A stretch of 50,215 bases of DNA from CADEFQ01 sp035342635 (lineage in GTDB: Bacteria > Pseudomonadota > Gammaproteobacteria > Steroidobacterales > Steroidobacteraceae). Where the stretch lies: NCBI GenBank assembly GCA_035342635.1, contig DAOQXO010000005.1, positions 1 through 50,215 of the forward strand. The letters are read 5' to 3'. Made by a program: the position numbers and the translations under genes. The notes beneath the pieces are model-generated. The model was not told the DNA's origin, did no database searches, and worked only from the letters and a program-made list of their open reading frames with translations. This document shows positions 22,903-32,178 of the stretch, piece by piece (within the stretch, counting starts at the first letter, position 1; each line of letters starts with the position of its first letter).

Positions 22903-25900
22903 TCAGCGCTCGATCGTGTACTGGAGATCCGCGCTCTGCACGGCACCCGATTCGAGCTTGACCGTCCAGTCGTCGCCCAGGGTGTAACGCATCTTGATGG
23001 TGTTGATCGCTTCGGTGAGGCTGATGCCGTAGCTGACGAACAGTCGCGGCGTGAGATAGCGGCCGAGCACCAGCGAGGTCTCGTTGTTGAGCGACGACTC
23101 GAGGCTCACGTCCTCGAGGCCGACGATCTGGCCGAGCTGCTGCGCGAGAATGGCGCCGCCCTGCACGGCAAACGGATTGCTGGTGCGCCCGCCCTCCGCC
23201 GCCTGCGCCGACTCGAGCGAGCCACCGGCGATCAGCAGCGAGAGTATCTGTGATTGCGGGATCTGCGGCTCCGAGAACAGTGTCAGTCGCGGCGCGCGCA
23301 GCGTGCCGCGTATGTTGGCGCCGGCCCTGATATCCGGGAATTCGCGGCTGGCGCGGATGTCGATGCCGGGGTCGGCGAGCGGCCCGTTGTTGAAGATCAG
23401 CCTGCCGTGTTCGATGTCGAGCCGTCGGCCGAACGCCAGGTAGCGACCCTCGGCGACCGCGAGTTCGCCGGTGCCGCGCGCCACGTCGTCTACGTCAGTG
23501 CGGGCTTCGAGCGCGCCGGTGAGCCGGCCGGAAAGGCCGGAGGTATCGATCGTGACGCGATCACCGAGCGCGATGTTCACGCGCGTCGTCACGGTGAAGC
23601 GCTTGGACGGATCGACCACGGGCTCGCCCACGATGCGCTCGTCCGCGGACGAAAACACCGCCCCGGTGATATCCGCCGGGTCGAGGCGCGCATTCGGCAC
23701 GAGTACCGCGCCGGTGACATCGATATGGCGCCCGTCGACGTCGAACACCAGGTCGGGCGAGGCGAAGATGCGCGCTTCGGGGACATTCGCGATGCGCAGG
23801 TTCTCGCCGCGCATCGTGAGCTTGCCGTATGGCAGGCCCTTGCGCCAGGTCAGCGCGCCGCCCGCGGCCAGGCTGCCGTCGCCGGCGGTCGCCGTGCTCT
23901 CGAGTGTCAGCGTGTCCTTGAGGAAGTGCGCATCGAGAGTGACCGCGCGCAGCGGGAGGTTCACCTGGTAGATATCGAATTGCCCGTCGCGGATCGAGAG
24001 CAGACCCTCGAATCGCGGCGCACCGAGCGTGCCGGAGAGGCGCAGGTTGGTCGAGAGGCTGCCGGACGAGCGGTCGATCGTGCCGACCAGCACGGCAATG
24101 AAGCCGAGCGAATCGGTGCGCGCATCGAGCCGGCCCTGCAGCGGCCAGTCGCGCCAGTCCTCGGCACTGCGCGCGATCTGCGCATTGCCGGTCAGATCGC
24201 CGGAGGCTCCGGCATCGAGTCTGGCGTCGACGACGATCGACTCGGCGGTGGCCGATCCGGTGATGACGCCGCCGCCGATTACCGTGACGTCGACACGGTT
24301 GTTCGCGAGCCGCCGCCGCGTCTGCACGTCGAGCAGGTCCGCACGCAGGCTGCCGCGCCAGGGTTCGTTGTCGCGCGCGCTCGCGGCGGCCTCGATGTCG
24401 ACCGAGCCCTCGTAGGTCACGCCCGGTGTAAGGCCGGCCGTGAAGGTGCTGATCGGCAACCGTTTCGCGGACAGGGTCACGGCCCACTCCTGCGGGGCGT
24501 GGTTGCCGGTCGCGCACAGCTCCGCAACCGTGCCGCGCAGGCAGGTCGTCTCGAGTCGTTGCGAGTCGCGCGAGACCGTGAGCAGGGATGGCGCGGACAG
24601 GTGCAGTTCCGCCTCGTCGCCGTTTTCCAGGTCGAGCTCCCGGAACTGCAGCTGCCAGGTGCCCGCCCGATAACTGCCGGGTCCGCGCGCGCCGATTGCG
24701 ACGGGCGCCGCGTTCGTGGTCATCGCCACCTCGTGCTGCTCGGTCGTGCCCTTTGCGGTGACGGTGAAGCGCTCGATCTTGCGCGCCCCCCGCGTGATTC
24801 CCCTGGCCTGCAGGTCGATGTCCAGCGCCTGTCCGGCGCGGCCGTCGAAGCGGACCCGGCCCTCGATACCGTCGACCTGCACGCCTGCGTAGTCGATGGC
24901 CAGGCCCCGCAGCGTCGCGTCGATCGCAGGCGCGGCGCGCGATCCGCCCACCGTGCCGCGCGCGGCCAGCCTGCCGGTGGCGCCGGCGTCGAGCAGGGCG
25001 AGGTCGTCCGCATCGAAGTCGAAGCGCAGCGAGTACGCGTCCGGTGAAATATCGCCTTCGAGCTGTGCGCGTGCCGCGCCAAGACGCAAGTCGAAGTCGT
25101 GGAAGCCCAGCATGGCACCACGGCGGATGATGCGACCGGCACCGCTCGCGCTGCCGCCGCGCACCTTGCCGCCGAGGCGTGCAAATCGCAGATCGAGGCT
25201 GCCCTCGGGCGAGAAGCCCTCGCCGCGCGCGTCGATGTCCAGGCTGACGCGACCGGGCAGACGCCCGTTGACCCGACCCGTGTTCACACCGGCGATGCGG
25301 CCGGCCACCTGCCAGGCTTCCGACGGCTGCCACTGCACGGCGCCGCGCAGGTCCGCGCGGCCTTCGTATCCCTCGACCCGCAGCACGTCGGCATCGAGCC
25401 GGTCTCCCGCAAGCCGGCCTTCGAGCACGACCTGCATCGGCTCGAGGTCCGCCGCGACGACGGCGCCGCTCGCGGTGATCGCATAGGGCATGGCGCCTGC
25501 CAGCTGGTAACTGCCCTGCGCGCTGTGGACGGCGGGCTCGGCCGCGGCAAGCGGCCAGCGAAATTCGCGCCACTCACCCGCGAGGTCGAGCGATGGGCCG
25601 GCCTCGTCGATGCGGATCTCGCCGGCGGTAGTCGCGAGCGCGCCCGAACCCCGGTGCCGGAACTGCGCGTGCCGCACCTGCAGTGTTCTCGCCGCGTACC
25701 TGCCGTTGAACTGCACGTCGAAATCGCCGGCTTCGAGACCTGCGGGATGCATCACGCCATCCGCGGCGATGCCATCGGCGGTGATGCCGACCTTGACCCG
25801 CCCGTCGATTTCACCGAGCGCCCCGCCGCCGCCGAAGTCGGCGATATCGAGCTGGCTTATCTGTGCGCTGCCGACGATTTTCCAGGCGCGCGTCAGGGTT

Positions 25901-26628
25901 TCTGCGGCGCCACTCACCGCGGCACGGAACGGTGCCTCGATGCTGCCGGTGAACGGCAGGCTGTCGAGGTCGCCATCGCCGGCAACGTGCGCGATCCAGC
26001 GGGTGGACTTCGGCGCGAACCATTCCACACGGGCGCTCGCATCGATCCGCATCGGACTGGCGGCGCGCACCGTGCCGTTGGCCGTGAGGTCCATGCCCTG
26101 GAAGCGGGCGGCAGCGCCGAACACGCGGATCGAGCGGTGACGCACGACGCCGCTCGCGCGGATGTCGGCGAACTCGGTGCGGACACCCTTGGTCGACACC
26201 AGCGTGAGCAGCGCGGCGCGCGCGTCGTCAGTCTCGATGCGCAGCAGCCGCGGGAGGAACCTGGGCGTGCCCTTGCGCGGACGCTGCGGTCGCGTCTTCA
26301 CTTCTATGAGCAGGTTCCGCGTGTGGACTTCGGGCACTTCGATCTTCTGCCACAGCAGGGGCGCCACCGCGAGCCGTGCCTGGATGTCCTCGGCGACGAG
26401 GTGCACGCGCTCATGGTCGAGCTCGAAGCGCGACAGCTCGAAGCCGCCGGCGATCGTGCCGCTGACCGTGCCGATGTCGAGACTCACGGGGCCGACGCGC
26501 TCGGGCATCCGCGCGACGATCATCGCGAGTCCCTGCGGCGTGAACGCGATGAAATAGATGAGCGCAAATGGCAGCGCGCACAGCAGGGCGATCGCGAGCA
26601 CCAGCAGGATGCTGACTGGGCGCGCCAT
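22903..26628 (-). CDS. tamB: TamB, AsmA-like inter-membrane transport protein
   Basis: The product is 1241 residues, near E. coli TamB (1259). TamB spans the periplasm as a long beta-groove anchored in the inner membrane and works with TamA, now thought to move phospholipids to the outer membrane and aid beta-barrel assembly. One N-terminal helix (SILLVLAIALLCALPFALIY) is followed by about 900 residues of repeating beta-rich sequence. The C-terminal conserved domain ends LFVSYGISLTEAINTIKMRY and then LQYTIER, typical of TamB. The start overlaps the tamA stop. The gene ends about 70 bases before argR. Confidence 0.93.
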   Translation of the reverse strand: MARPVSILLVLAIALLCALPFALIYFIAFTPQGLAMIVARMPERVGPVSLDIGTVSGTIAGGFELSRFELDHERVHLVAEDIQARLAVAPLLWQKIEVPEVHTRNLLIEVKTRPQRPRKGTPRFLPRLLRIETDDARAALLTLVSTKGVRTEFADIRASGVVRHRSIRVFGAAARFQGMDLTANGTVRAASPMRIDASARVEWFAPKSTRWIAHVAGDGDLDSLPFTGSIEAPFRAAVSGAAETLTRAWKIVGSAQISQLDIADFGGGGALGEIDGRVKVGITADGIAADGVMHPAGLEAGDFDVQFNGRYAARTLQVRHAQFRHRGSGALATTAGEIRIDEAGPSLDLAGEWREFRWPLAAAEPAVHSAQGSYQLAGAMPYAITASGAVVAADLEPMQVVLEGRLAGDRLDADVLRVEGYEGRADLRGAVQWQPSEAWQVAGRIAGVNTGRVNGRLPGRVSLDIDARGEGFSPEGSLDLRFARLGGKVRGGSASGAGRIIRRGAMLGFHDFDLRLGAARAQLEGDISPDAYSLRFDFDADDLALLDAGATGRLAARGTVGGSRAAPAIDATLRGLAIDYAGVQVDGIEGRVRFDGRAGQALDIDLQARGITRGARKIERFTVTAKGTTEQHEVAMTTNAAPVAIGARGPGSYRAGTWQLQFRELDLENGDEAELHLSAPSLLTVSRDSQRLETTCLRGTVAELCATGNHAPQEWAVTLSAKRLPISTFTAGLTPGVTYEGSVDIEAAASARDNEPWRGSLRADLLDVQTRRRLANNRVDVTVIGGGVITGSATAESIVVDARLDAGASGDLTGNAQIARSAEDWRDWPLQGRLDARTDSLGFIAVLVGTIDRSSGSLSTNLRLSGTLGAPRFEGLLSIRDGQFDIYQVNLPLRAVTLDAHFLKDTLTLESTATAGDGSLAAGGALTWRKGLPYGKLTMRGENLRIANVPEARIFASPDLVFDVDGRHIDVTGAVLVPNARLDPADITGAVFSSADERIVGEPVVDPSKRFTVTTRVNIALGDRVTIDTSGLSGRLTGALEARTDVDDVARGTGELAVAEGRYLAFGRRLDIEHGRLIFNNGPLADPGIDIRASREFPDIRAGANIRGTLRAPRLTLFSEPQIPQSQILSLLIAGGSLESAQAAEGGRTSNPFAVQGGAILAQQLGQIVGLEDVSLESSLNNETSLVLGRYLTPRLFVSYGISLTEAINTIKMRYTLGDDWTVKLESGAVQSADLQYTIER

Positions 26629-28385
26629 CAGAGCTTCGGCGAGAAGTTGACGTGCAGGCGGGGCGTGGCACCGCTGACGGACAGTGCCTGCGCGATGTCG
26701 AAGCCCACGGTCGCGATCGGCAGACGGAAGCGCAGGCCGATGCCGGCCGAATACTCGAGCCCCTCGCTGACGGCGTTGAAGGCGTTGCCCGCATCGACGA
26801 ACACGGCGAGGCCGAGGTTGCGCGGCAGGTCACGAATCACCTCGACGGTGCCGGCGACCATGTGCTTGCCGCCGGTCTTCTCGCCGTTCTCGTCCACCGG
26901 CGACAGGTCATTGAAGCCGAAGCCGCGCACGCTGCGGTCGCCGCCGGCGAAGAAGCGCTCCGACCCGGGGACCCCGTCGAAGTCGTCGGCCCAGGTCGTG
27001 CCGATTTCCGCGCGCAGCAGCAGGTGCCACGCAGGCGCGATCGAGAACACGTGCTCGGAGGCCGCGAGCAGCTGCAGGTAGTCGGTATCCGCGCCGAGCC
27101 CTGTGTGCGAGCCGCGCAGCTCGGCGTAGAGCTGGCGGCCGAACAGCGGCTCGCCGAGATATCCCTTCGGTACCGAGGCGACGCTGAAGCCGGGAATGAG
27201 GAGCAGGGACTCGACGCGCGAAGTGGCGTCCTCGGTGATCGCGCGCACGAGGCGCGTGTAGTACACGCGCTGCCAGCGATGCGGCACGCGGGTTATGCCG
27301 GCGCGTGCTTCGGTGTTGTAGGTGTCGAGGTCGGCTAGGGTCTGGTGCTCCCAGGTGCCTTCGACCTCCAACTTCTCCAGCGCGGGGTCGCCGATCGGCC
27401 AGACATAGCGGCCGGAAACCCGCTGCGAGATCTCCGCGAGCTTCACTTCGGCGCGGAAGCGGTGGCCGAGTGCATTGACGATGCGGTTGTCCCAGCCGAT
27501 CGTGCCGCGCGCCTCGGTGTCGGTGCCGTAGCCGATGCCGAATGTCCAGCGCGACTGCCGGTTCGGGGTCGCGGCGATGCGTATCGGCACCGTGAACGTT
27601 GCCGGATCGCGCTCCTGCGGCAGCACTTCGACCGAGGCGAAGTAGGCGCTGTCGTCGAGCGCGAACTGCGTGCGGAGCAGTTCGCCGGCGTCGAACGGCT
27701 GCCCTTCCTCGTAGCGCAGGAAGCGGCGCATCAGTTCGGGCCGGATGACATCCTGCGCGATCTCCGTGGGCCCGAACCGGTAGCGCTCGCCGGTCTCGAA
27801 CTCGATGTGGGCGCTCGCGGTGCGCGTTGCCGGGTCGACCAGCAGCTCGTGGCGCAGCAGGCGCGCATCGAGGTAGCCGTACGCCGCCGCGGTGCGCTGC
27901 AGGTCGCTCTTCACCTGCTCGTAGTCGCTGTGATGCAGTTGCGCCCCCGCCCGCAGCGGCATGCCGGCAAGCAGATTGGTGAACACCGGGTCGTTGGCGC
28001 GCGCGCCGGTGACCCGTACCTCGACGGTTTCCAGGATCACCGGCGGCCCGGGTTCGATGTGGATCTCGATGCGCCAGTCCTGGCCATTGGGACGCGCCTC
28101 CACGCTCGAGCGGACGGTCGGCTCGTAATAGCCGAACGGGCGCAGCGCGGCGCGCACCTCGCGCTCGGCGCGTTCGTGCAGCCGCTCGATCGTGTCCTCT
28201 CGAAGCCGATCGCGATCCTTGTAGCGCTCGAGGGAGAGGAAGGCGAGGACGTTGCGGCGCACGGGACCCTCGACGCCCTCGATGACGATGTCGATGTCGG
28301 CGTGGGCCGACGTCGCGACGAGCGCGCACAGCGCGAGCAGGCATCGCGCCGTGGCCGACCGGGTGTCGCGCTGGGGTCCTGGCAT
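26628..28385 (-). CDS. tamA: TamA, outer-membrane Omp85-family protein
   Basis: The product is 585 residues (E. coli TamA 577). A signal peptide ends at about residue 29 (TSAHA before DIDI). Three POTRA domains fill about 30-260, followed by a 16-strand Omp85 barrel with GGDRSVRGFGFNDLSP, the conserved barrel motif, and FVDAGNAFN near the end. The chain closes LHVNFSPKL. It pairs with the coupled tamB. The gene lies 34 bases past the NRDE gene and may be read from upstream as well as its own promoter. Confidence 0.94.
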   Translation of the reverse strand: MPGPQRDTRSATARCLLALCALVATSAHADIDIVIEGVEGPVRRNVLAFLSLERYKDRDRLREDTIERLHERAEREVRAALRPFGYYEPTVRSSVEARPNGQDWRIEIHIEPGPPVILETVEVRVTGARANDPVFTNLLAGMPLRAGAQLHHSDYEQVKSDLQRTAAAYGYLDARLLRHELLVDPATRTASAHIEFETGERYRFGPTEIAQDVIRPELMRRFLRYEEGQPFDAGELLRTQFALDDSAYFASVEVLPQERDPATFTVPIRIAATPNRQSRWTFGIGYGTDTEARGTIGWDNRIVNALGHRFRAEVKLAEISQRVSGRYVWPIGDPALEKLEVEGTWEHQTLADLDTYNTEARAGITRVPHRWQRVYYTRLVRAITEDATSRVESLLLIPGFSVASVPKGYLGEPLFGRQLYAELRGSHTGLGADTDYLQLLAASEHVFSIAPAWHLLLRAEIGTTWADDFDGVPGSERFFAGGDRSVRGFGFNDLSPVDENGEKTGGKHMVAGTVEVIRDLPRNLGLAVFVDAGNAFNAVSEGLEYSAGIGLRFRLPIATVGFDIAQALSVSGATPRLHVNFSPKL

Positions 28386-28419
28386 CTCGTCCGTGAAAAA
28401 GTAAATTGGCGGAGTTTAA

Positions 28420-29223
28420 TCAGAGTTGCGCTGGTGCGGGCGGGTTCCCTGCGGGCCAGTCCTCCGGACCCAGCCTGTAGGAGGCGACGTCGGTGAGCCT
28501 GCCGGTTGCGTCCCAGGATTGCTCCTCGATCTGCAGGCTGTCGTCATGGCCCAGCGCCAGCACGGTCGAGCAGCGCGTGCCGTACTCGCCATGGACGACG
28601 AACGGGGCCGAGAGCGCGCGCTCCCATTCCGGGGAGAGCCCGGTGTCGGGCAGGTCGCCGTCGCTGGCGGGCGCGCGATCGGCGAGCAGCGCGAACAGCG
28701 AGCGCGGGTCCGCATTGCGCTCGCCGAGCCAGCGTTCGAGGCCGTGACGCACGCGCAGAAGCTTCGGCCAGGGCGTGTCGAGGTAGTGGTTGGCGAGTCC
28801 ATGGACGCCGCTTGCCAGGGGTCGGGAAAAGGACTCGAGCCGGTTCGACAGGTAGTACAGCGAGTCGCGATCGGCGAACAACAGGTTGAAGCCCGCGTAG
28901 TCGGCTGCGGTCGCGCGCAGGCTCGCCGCGTGATCGGCGACGCCGCGGGTGTCCTTGAGCCATGCGGGAACCAGGCCGCCCCGCGAGGGCGCCCCCGCCG
29001 GACGACGCACCATCTCGCGGAAGTTCGTCACCACGCCGAAGCGGCGCGCGCGATCGACACCGAGCCAGGTGCCGCCCGCCTCGAGGTCGCGGCCAGCGAG
29101 GATCGGCAAGTCGTTCCACGGGCTCATCGCCGCTGCGGGGCGGCCATGGTATTCGTCGCGATTGGCGGCGACGACCAGCCGATAGCGCGGATGCGCGCGC
29201 CACGCGAGCACCAGCAGGCACAC
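28420..29223 (-). CDS. NRDE (TANGO2-like) family protein
   Basis: The product is 267 residues. It begins MCLLVLAW and soon has the name-giving ANRDEYHGRP motif, then AGRDLEAGGTWLGVD and RFGVVTNFR, all typical of NRDE/TANGO2 proteins. The human relative has been linked to haem and lipid handling, but the bacterial function is not established. No signal peptide is evident, so it is probably cytoplasmic. It sits in the nudC-DUF4126-NRDE-tamA-tamB run, 10 bases after the DUF4126 gene. Confidence 0.9.
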   Translation of the reverse strand: MCLLVLAWRAHPRYRLVVAANRDEYHGRPAAAMSPWNDLPILAGRDLEAGGTWLGVDRARRFGVVTNFREMVRRPAGAPSRGGLVPAWLKDTRGVADHAASLRATAADYAGFNLLFADRDSLYYLSNRLESFSRPLASGVHGLANHYLDTPWPKLLRVRHGLERWLGERNADPRSLFALLADRAPASDGDLPDTGLSPEWERALSAPFVVHGEYGTRCSTVLALGHDDSLQIEEQSWDATGRLTDVASYRLGPEDWPAGNPPAPAQL

Positions 29224-29233
29224 GGCCGCGGCC

Positions 29234-29809
29234 TCAGCGCACCGGGCGCAGCAGTCGGCGCACGAGCCGCACTGCGAGCCAGACGACGAGCACGACCAGT
29301 GCGACGGCGATCACCGGCGCGGCGAGCGCGAGCACGGTGAGCACGATCGAGCCACCGAGTTCGCCGGTCGCGACCGCGCTGTTGCCGAGGCCGCCGGTCG
29401 TCGCGGTTGACTTCGCGCGGACGAGTGCCGTGACACCCTGTGTCAGCCCGGCGACTCCGCCACCGGCGATGATCGCCGTGGTCCATTTCACGAGCGGCGG
29501 CAGGTCGGCCATGACCGCCGCTGCCACGACGGCGCCGGCGACGACCGCCGTGGGCGTGGCGATCACGTCGAGCAGGTTGTCGACGCCCGGAATGTAGTAC
29601 GCGAACAGTTCGAGCACGGTGGCGACGCCGAGCATCACCAGCGCCGGGGTCGTCGCCAGCCACTCGAACGACGGCGCGAGGTCGACATGGCCGGTAGCGC
29701 CCGCGACCGCGGTGATCAGCAGCGGCAGGAACACCCGCAGGCCGACGGCCGCGGCAAGACCGATGCCGAGGGCGACCGAGAGCAGGGCGCTCGCCGTGGA
29801 GATCTCCAT
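29234..29809 (-). CDS. DUF4126 membrane protein
   Basis: The product is 191 residues from ATG 29809, which overlaps the nudC stop (TGATG). Five or so hydrophobic segments are seen, at about 5-35, 50-72, 82-100, 110-126 and 150-182, with ELFAYYIPGVDNLLDVIATP and AGGGVAGLTQG between them. This matches the DUF4126 membrane family, whose role is unknown. The longer frame upstream is nudC in another phase. Confidence 0.82.
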   Translation of the reverse strand: MEISTASALLSVALGIGLAAAVGLRVFLPLLITAVAGATGHVDLAPSFEWLATTPALVMLGVATVLELFAYYIPGVDNLLDVIATPTAVVAGAVVAAAVMADLPPLVKWTTAIIAGGGVAGLTQGVTALVRAKSTATTGGLGNSAVATGELGGSIVLTVLALAAPVIAVALVVLVVWLAVRLVRRLLRPVR

Positions 29810-30735
29810 CAGCCGATCCGTGCGAGAGGCGTGTGCCAGCCGGCATCGAACCAGGACTCGATGAGTCGCCAGGAGATCGAGGTGCGCGGCGAGAGCAGCG
29901 GATGGCCCGCGGCGATCTCGGCGCGCGAGAACCACTGCGCGTCCTCGAGTTCGCCGTCGCGGCAGACGATTTCCCCGCCCTCGGCCCGGGCATGGAAGCC
30001 GAGCATCAGCGAGGAGGGGAACGGCCAGGGCTGCGAGGAGTGGTAGGTCACCTCGCCCACCGCGATGCCGGTTTCCTCCAGCACTTCGCGCGCGACGGCG
30101 TCTTCGATGCTCTCGCCCGGTTCGACGAAGCCGGCGATCGTCGAGTATCGATTCTTCGGCCAACTGGCCTGACGGCCGAGCAGCGCGCGATCGCCATCTG
30201 TCACCAGCACGATGACGGCGGGATCGATGCGCGGGAACAGTTGCTGGCCGCAATCCGGATTCGAGCAGCCGAGCACGTGACCGGCGCGCAGTGGCCGGGT
30301 CGGCGCGCCACAGGCGCCGCAGTAGCGGTGGCGCGCCCGCCAGATCGACAGCGCGCGCGCGTAGGCGATCAGCGCCGCCTCACGCTCGGGCAGCGTGGCC
30401 GACAGCGGCCGCAGTTCCTCGAACCGGGCACCGGGCGGCGCGATGTCTCCGTCCGCATCGTCCTCGACCAGCACGCAACGCGCGCCCTCGAACCAGCCGA
30501 GCAGTACGGTCTGGCGCTCCTGCGCCAGCGCGATGCGCGGATGGTCGCCGCCCAGGAACACGATGTGCGGTGCCGGCTCGTGCACGACGAGGTGGGCGGT
30601 GCCGCGTGCGATGAGATAGCGGGTCGAGCTGTCGCGCCGCGCGGTCGCGAGCCAACCCGCGTCCTCGCGTTCCCACGCGTTGCGGTCGAGATAAGGGCCG
30701 GCGAAATGATTGAAGTGCTTGCGCTGCTGCTGCAT
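29809..30735 (-). CDS. nudC: NAD-capped RNA hydrolase / NADH pyrophosphatase NudC
   Basis: The product is 308 residues. NudC cleaves NADH to NMNH and AMP and removes NAD caps from RNA. The zinc ribbon has C139, C142, C157 and C162. The Nudix box starts at G202 (GFVEPGESIEDAVAREVLEE), followed by the family marker SQPWPFPSSLMLGF. The N-terminus is about 50 residues longer than in E. coli, as in many proteobacterial forms. A -10-like TATAAT lies at 30759-30764 on the minus strand, so it may have its own promoter; the -35 is poor. Confidence 0.94.
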   Translation of the reverse strand: MQQQRKHFNHFAGPYLDRNAWEREDAGWLATARRDSSTRYLIARGTAHLVVHEPAPHIVFLGGDHPRIALAQERQTVLLGWFEGARCVLVEDDADGDIAPPGARFEELRPLSATLPEREAALIAYARALSIWRARHRYCGACGAPTRPLRAGHVLGCSNPDCGQQLFPRIDPAVIVLVTDGDRALLGRQASWPKNRYSTIAGFVEPGESIEDAVAREVLEETGIAVGEVTYHSSQPWPFPSSLMLGFHARAEGGEIVCRDGELEDAQWFSRAEIAAGHPLLSPRTSISWRLIESWFDAGWHTPLARIG

Positions 30736-30776
30736 GGGGCCCGCCCGGGCTGCGGGCCATTATATAAGGTGTGCGC

Positions 30777-31415
30777 TCAGCCCGTATCGACCGGCCCGAG
30801 CCGGGCCGGCGCGGGTGTGCCGCGCGCGGCAGCGGGCGGTGCGCGGCGGCCATCGATGCGCAGCGCCGACAGCGGCGCTGCCGATTCGGCGCATACCGCG
30901 CAAACGGTGGCGCGCAGCGTATAGCGGTCGGCGAGCGCGAGCGCCCCGCAACTGCCGCAGTGGCGCAGCGCGAGCTCATCGCCGCGCGCCAGCGCGATCG
31001 CGAGGAACGCGGCGTGCTCGAACGAGATCTGCGGGGACTTCACCAGTGCGAGGTAGGTTTCGTACGCGACGCACAGCAACTCGCCCTGCGCGACCGAGAG
31101 CATGCGCGGATCGAGGCGCGCGCCCTGCGCAATGATGCCGACCATGCAATACAGGCCGGCCAGCACGGCCGCTTCCTGCTGCACGCGCGGCGTGCGCAGG
31201 AAATAGCTGCAGCGCTGCGGCGACTTGCCGCGACGGCGCGCCACCTTCTGGCCGGGATGCTCGGCGATGTAGGTGCGATAGAGCTTGCGCACGCGATCCT
31301 CGGTGAGCCCGGTCCAGGCGCGGATCGTGTGGGTGCGTGCCTCGTGCCCGATCAGGCGCAGCGCGAGATCGAAGCGCAGCCGATCGCGGCTGTAGCGGTC
31401 ATCGGAGATGCGCAT
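30777..31415 (-). CDS. FlhC-like transcriptional regulator
   Basis: The product is 212 residues from ATG 31415, with AGGGAG about 9 bases upstream; the longer open frame to 31676 runs over the divergent gene. It resembles FlhC, the DNA-binding half of the FlhD4C2 flagellar master regulator (E. coli 192 residues). It has an N-terminal helical region (DLALRLIGHEARTHTIRAWT, then GLTEDRVRKLY), SPQISFEHAAFLAIALARG in the middle, and a four-cysteine zinc site C153, C156, C172 and C175. No flagellar gene is in the window. Its divergent neighbour looks FlhD-like, so the two may form a complex. The tail of about 30 residues is proline- and alanine-rich. Confidence 0.82.
   Translation of the reverse strand: MRISDDRYSRDRLRFDLALRLIGHEARTHTIRAWTGLTEDRVRKLYRTYIAEHPGQKVARRRGKSPQRCSYFLRTPRVQQEAAVLAGLYCMVGIIAQGARLDPRMLSVAQGELLCVAYETYLALVKSPQISFEHAAFLAIALARGDELALRHCGSCGALALADRYTLRATVCAVCAESAAPLSALRIDGRRAPPAAARGTPAPARLGPVDTG
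30791..30809. terminator. Hairpin at the 3' end of the FlhC-like gene
   Basis: A perfect 7-base stem (CCGGCCC / GGGCCGG) with a 5-base loop lies in the last codons of the FlhC-like gene. There is no U-tract, so it is at best a weak terminator or a stabilising element ahead of nudC. Confidence 0.35.
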
Positions 31416-31447
31416 GGCGGTTCGCTCCCTGAATGGTGCCAGGCCCG

Positions 31448-31495
31448 ATTTGGTTGAAATATCCCAAATTTGGGTATGGCCGGGAAGCCCCAAAT
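31448..31495. promoter_or_regulatory. Cluster of CCCAAAT elements between the divergent FlhC-like and FlhD-like genes
   Basis: ATTTGG (31448), CCCAAAT (31463), its overlapping complement ATTTGGG (31468) and another CCCAAAT (31489) lie in 48 bases. Two of them form the perfect palindrome CCCAAATTTGGG at 31463-31474. The region lies in the 112-base gap between the two start codons, where a shared operator would be expected. It does not match the E. coli FlhDC box in detail. Confidence 0.5.
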
Positions 31496-31527
31496 GCGCG
31501 CAATATCGGCCGCGATCGGAGGGAAAC

Positions 31528-32130
31528 GTGGATACAGGGCCATCCGCCACGGCGCTCGCGCCGCTCGCCGAGATCAACGAACTGGCGCTCGAGCTGATGA
31601 CCCGGCGCGCGGCGGGCGTGCCGGCGGGGCTGCACGCCGTCCTGCGCGATTCGGTCGAGTTGTGGCGCGCGCTCACGCCCGAGCAGGGCCGCAGGATCGC
31701 CGGCTGCCCGTTCCTGCTGGTCGAGATCGACGTGGCTGCGCTCAGTGCGGGCGGCGGGGTGCGCGACAGCGGCGAGGGCGAGCACTGGTTCGAGGAGCAA
31801 TCCCTGCCGCGACTTGCTTATCTTACGCTGACTTACGCGTGGCACATCGCGCGAAGTCGACCCCTGGCGGCGCGGATCGTGCTCGGCCTGCACGAGGCCG
31901 ACAGTGCCTGGCTCGCGGGCCTCACGCTGCGCGAACTCGGTGCCTGCATCGAGATCGCGCCCGCGCTGCTGCGTCCGCGCTGGCTCGCGCACCCGGAAAT
32001 CTGGCGCCACCTGCTCTCGGCCGCGGCCAGCGCCGCACCGGCGGAATTCGAACTCGCGCGCCTGCGCGGCATGCAGCTGCTGGCCGCGCCCTGGTGGCCG
32101 GCCGATCCCCGGCGCCCCCGCCTGCGCTGA
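31528..32130 (+). CDS. Probable FlhD-like protein with two tandem FlhD-type repeats
   Basis: The product is 200 residues from GTG 31528, with GGAGGG 4 bases upstream; an ATG at 31408 is excluded because it lies in the FlhC-like gene. By eye, residues 12-68 (LAEINELALELMTRR, then LWRALTPEQGRRIA) follow the E. coli FlhD pattern (DIN...LLAQRLI, then LAALTLPQMVKLA). Residues 96-165 (LAYLTLTYAWHIARS, then LGLHEADSAWLAGLTLRELG) follow it again. This would be two FlhD units in one chain, which I have not seen described. The divergent FlhC-like partner supports it. I did not align this by machine, so the family call is moderate. Confidence 0.6.
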   Translation: MDTGPSATALAPLAEINELALELMTRRAAGVPAGLHAVLRDSVELWRALTPEQGRRIAGCPFLLVEIDVAALSAGGGVRDSGEGEHWFEEQSLPRLAYLTLTYAWHIARSRPLAARIVLGLHEADSAWLAGLTLRELGACIEIAPALLRPRWLAHPEIWRHLLSAAASAAPAEFELARLRGMQLLAAPWWPADPRRPRLR

Positions 32131-32147
32131 GCCCGGTCGGACCGGGC
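32131..32147 (+). terminator. Hairpin after the FlhD-like gene
   Basis: A perfect 7-base stem GCCCGGT / ACCGGGC with a 3-base loop begins right after the TGA at 32130. No U-run follows, so termination may be weak, but it separates this gene from the ABC exporter genes 31 bases on. Confidence 0.4.
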
Positions 32148-32178
32148 CGGCGGACCATATGGTAGGCTTCGCGCCCCC

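Noticed and set aside
31408..31527. An earlier start of the FlhD-like gene at 31408
   Set aside because: It would overlap the start of the FlhC-like gene and run through the CCCAAAT operator region; the GTG at 31528 has a Shine-Dalgarno.
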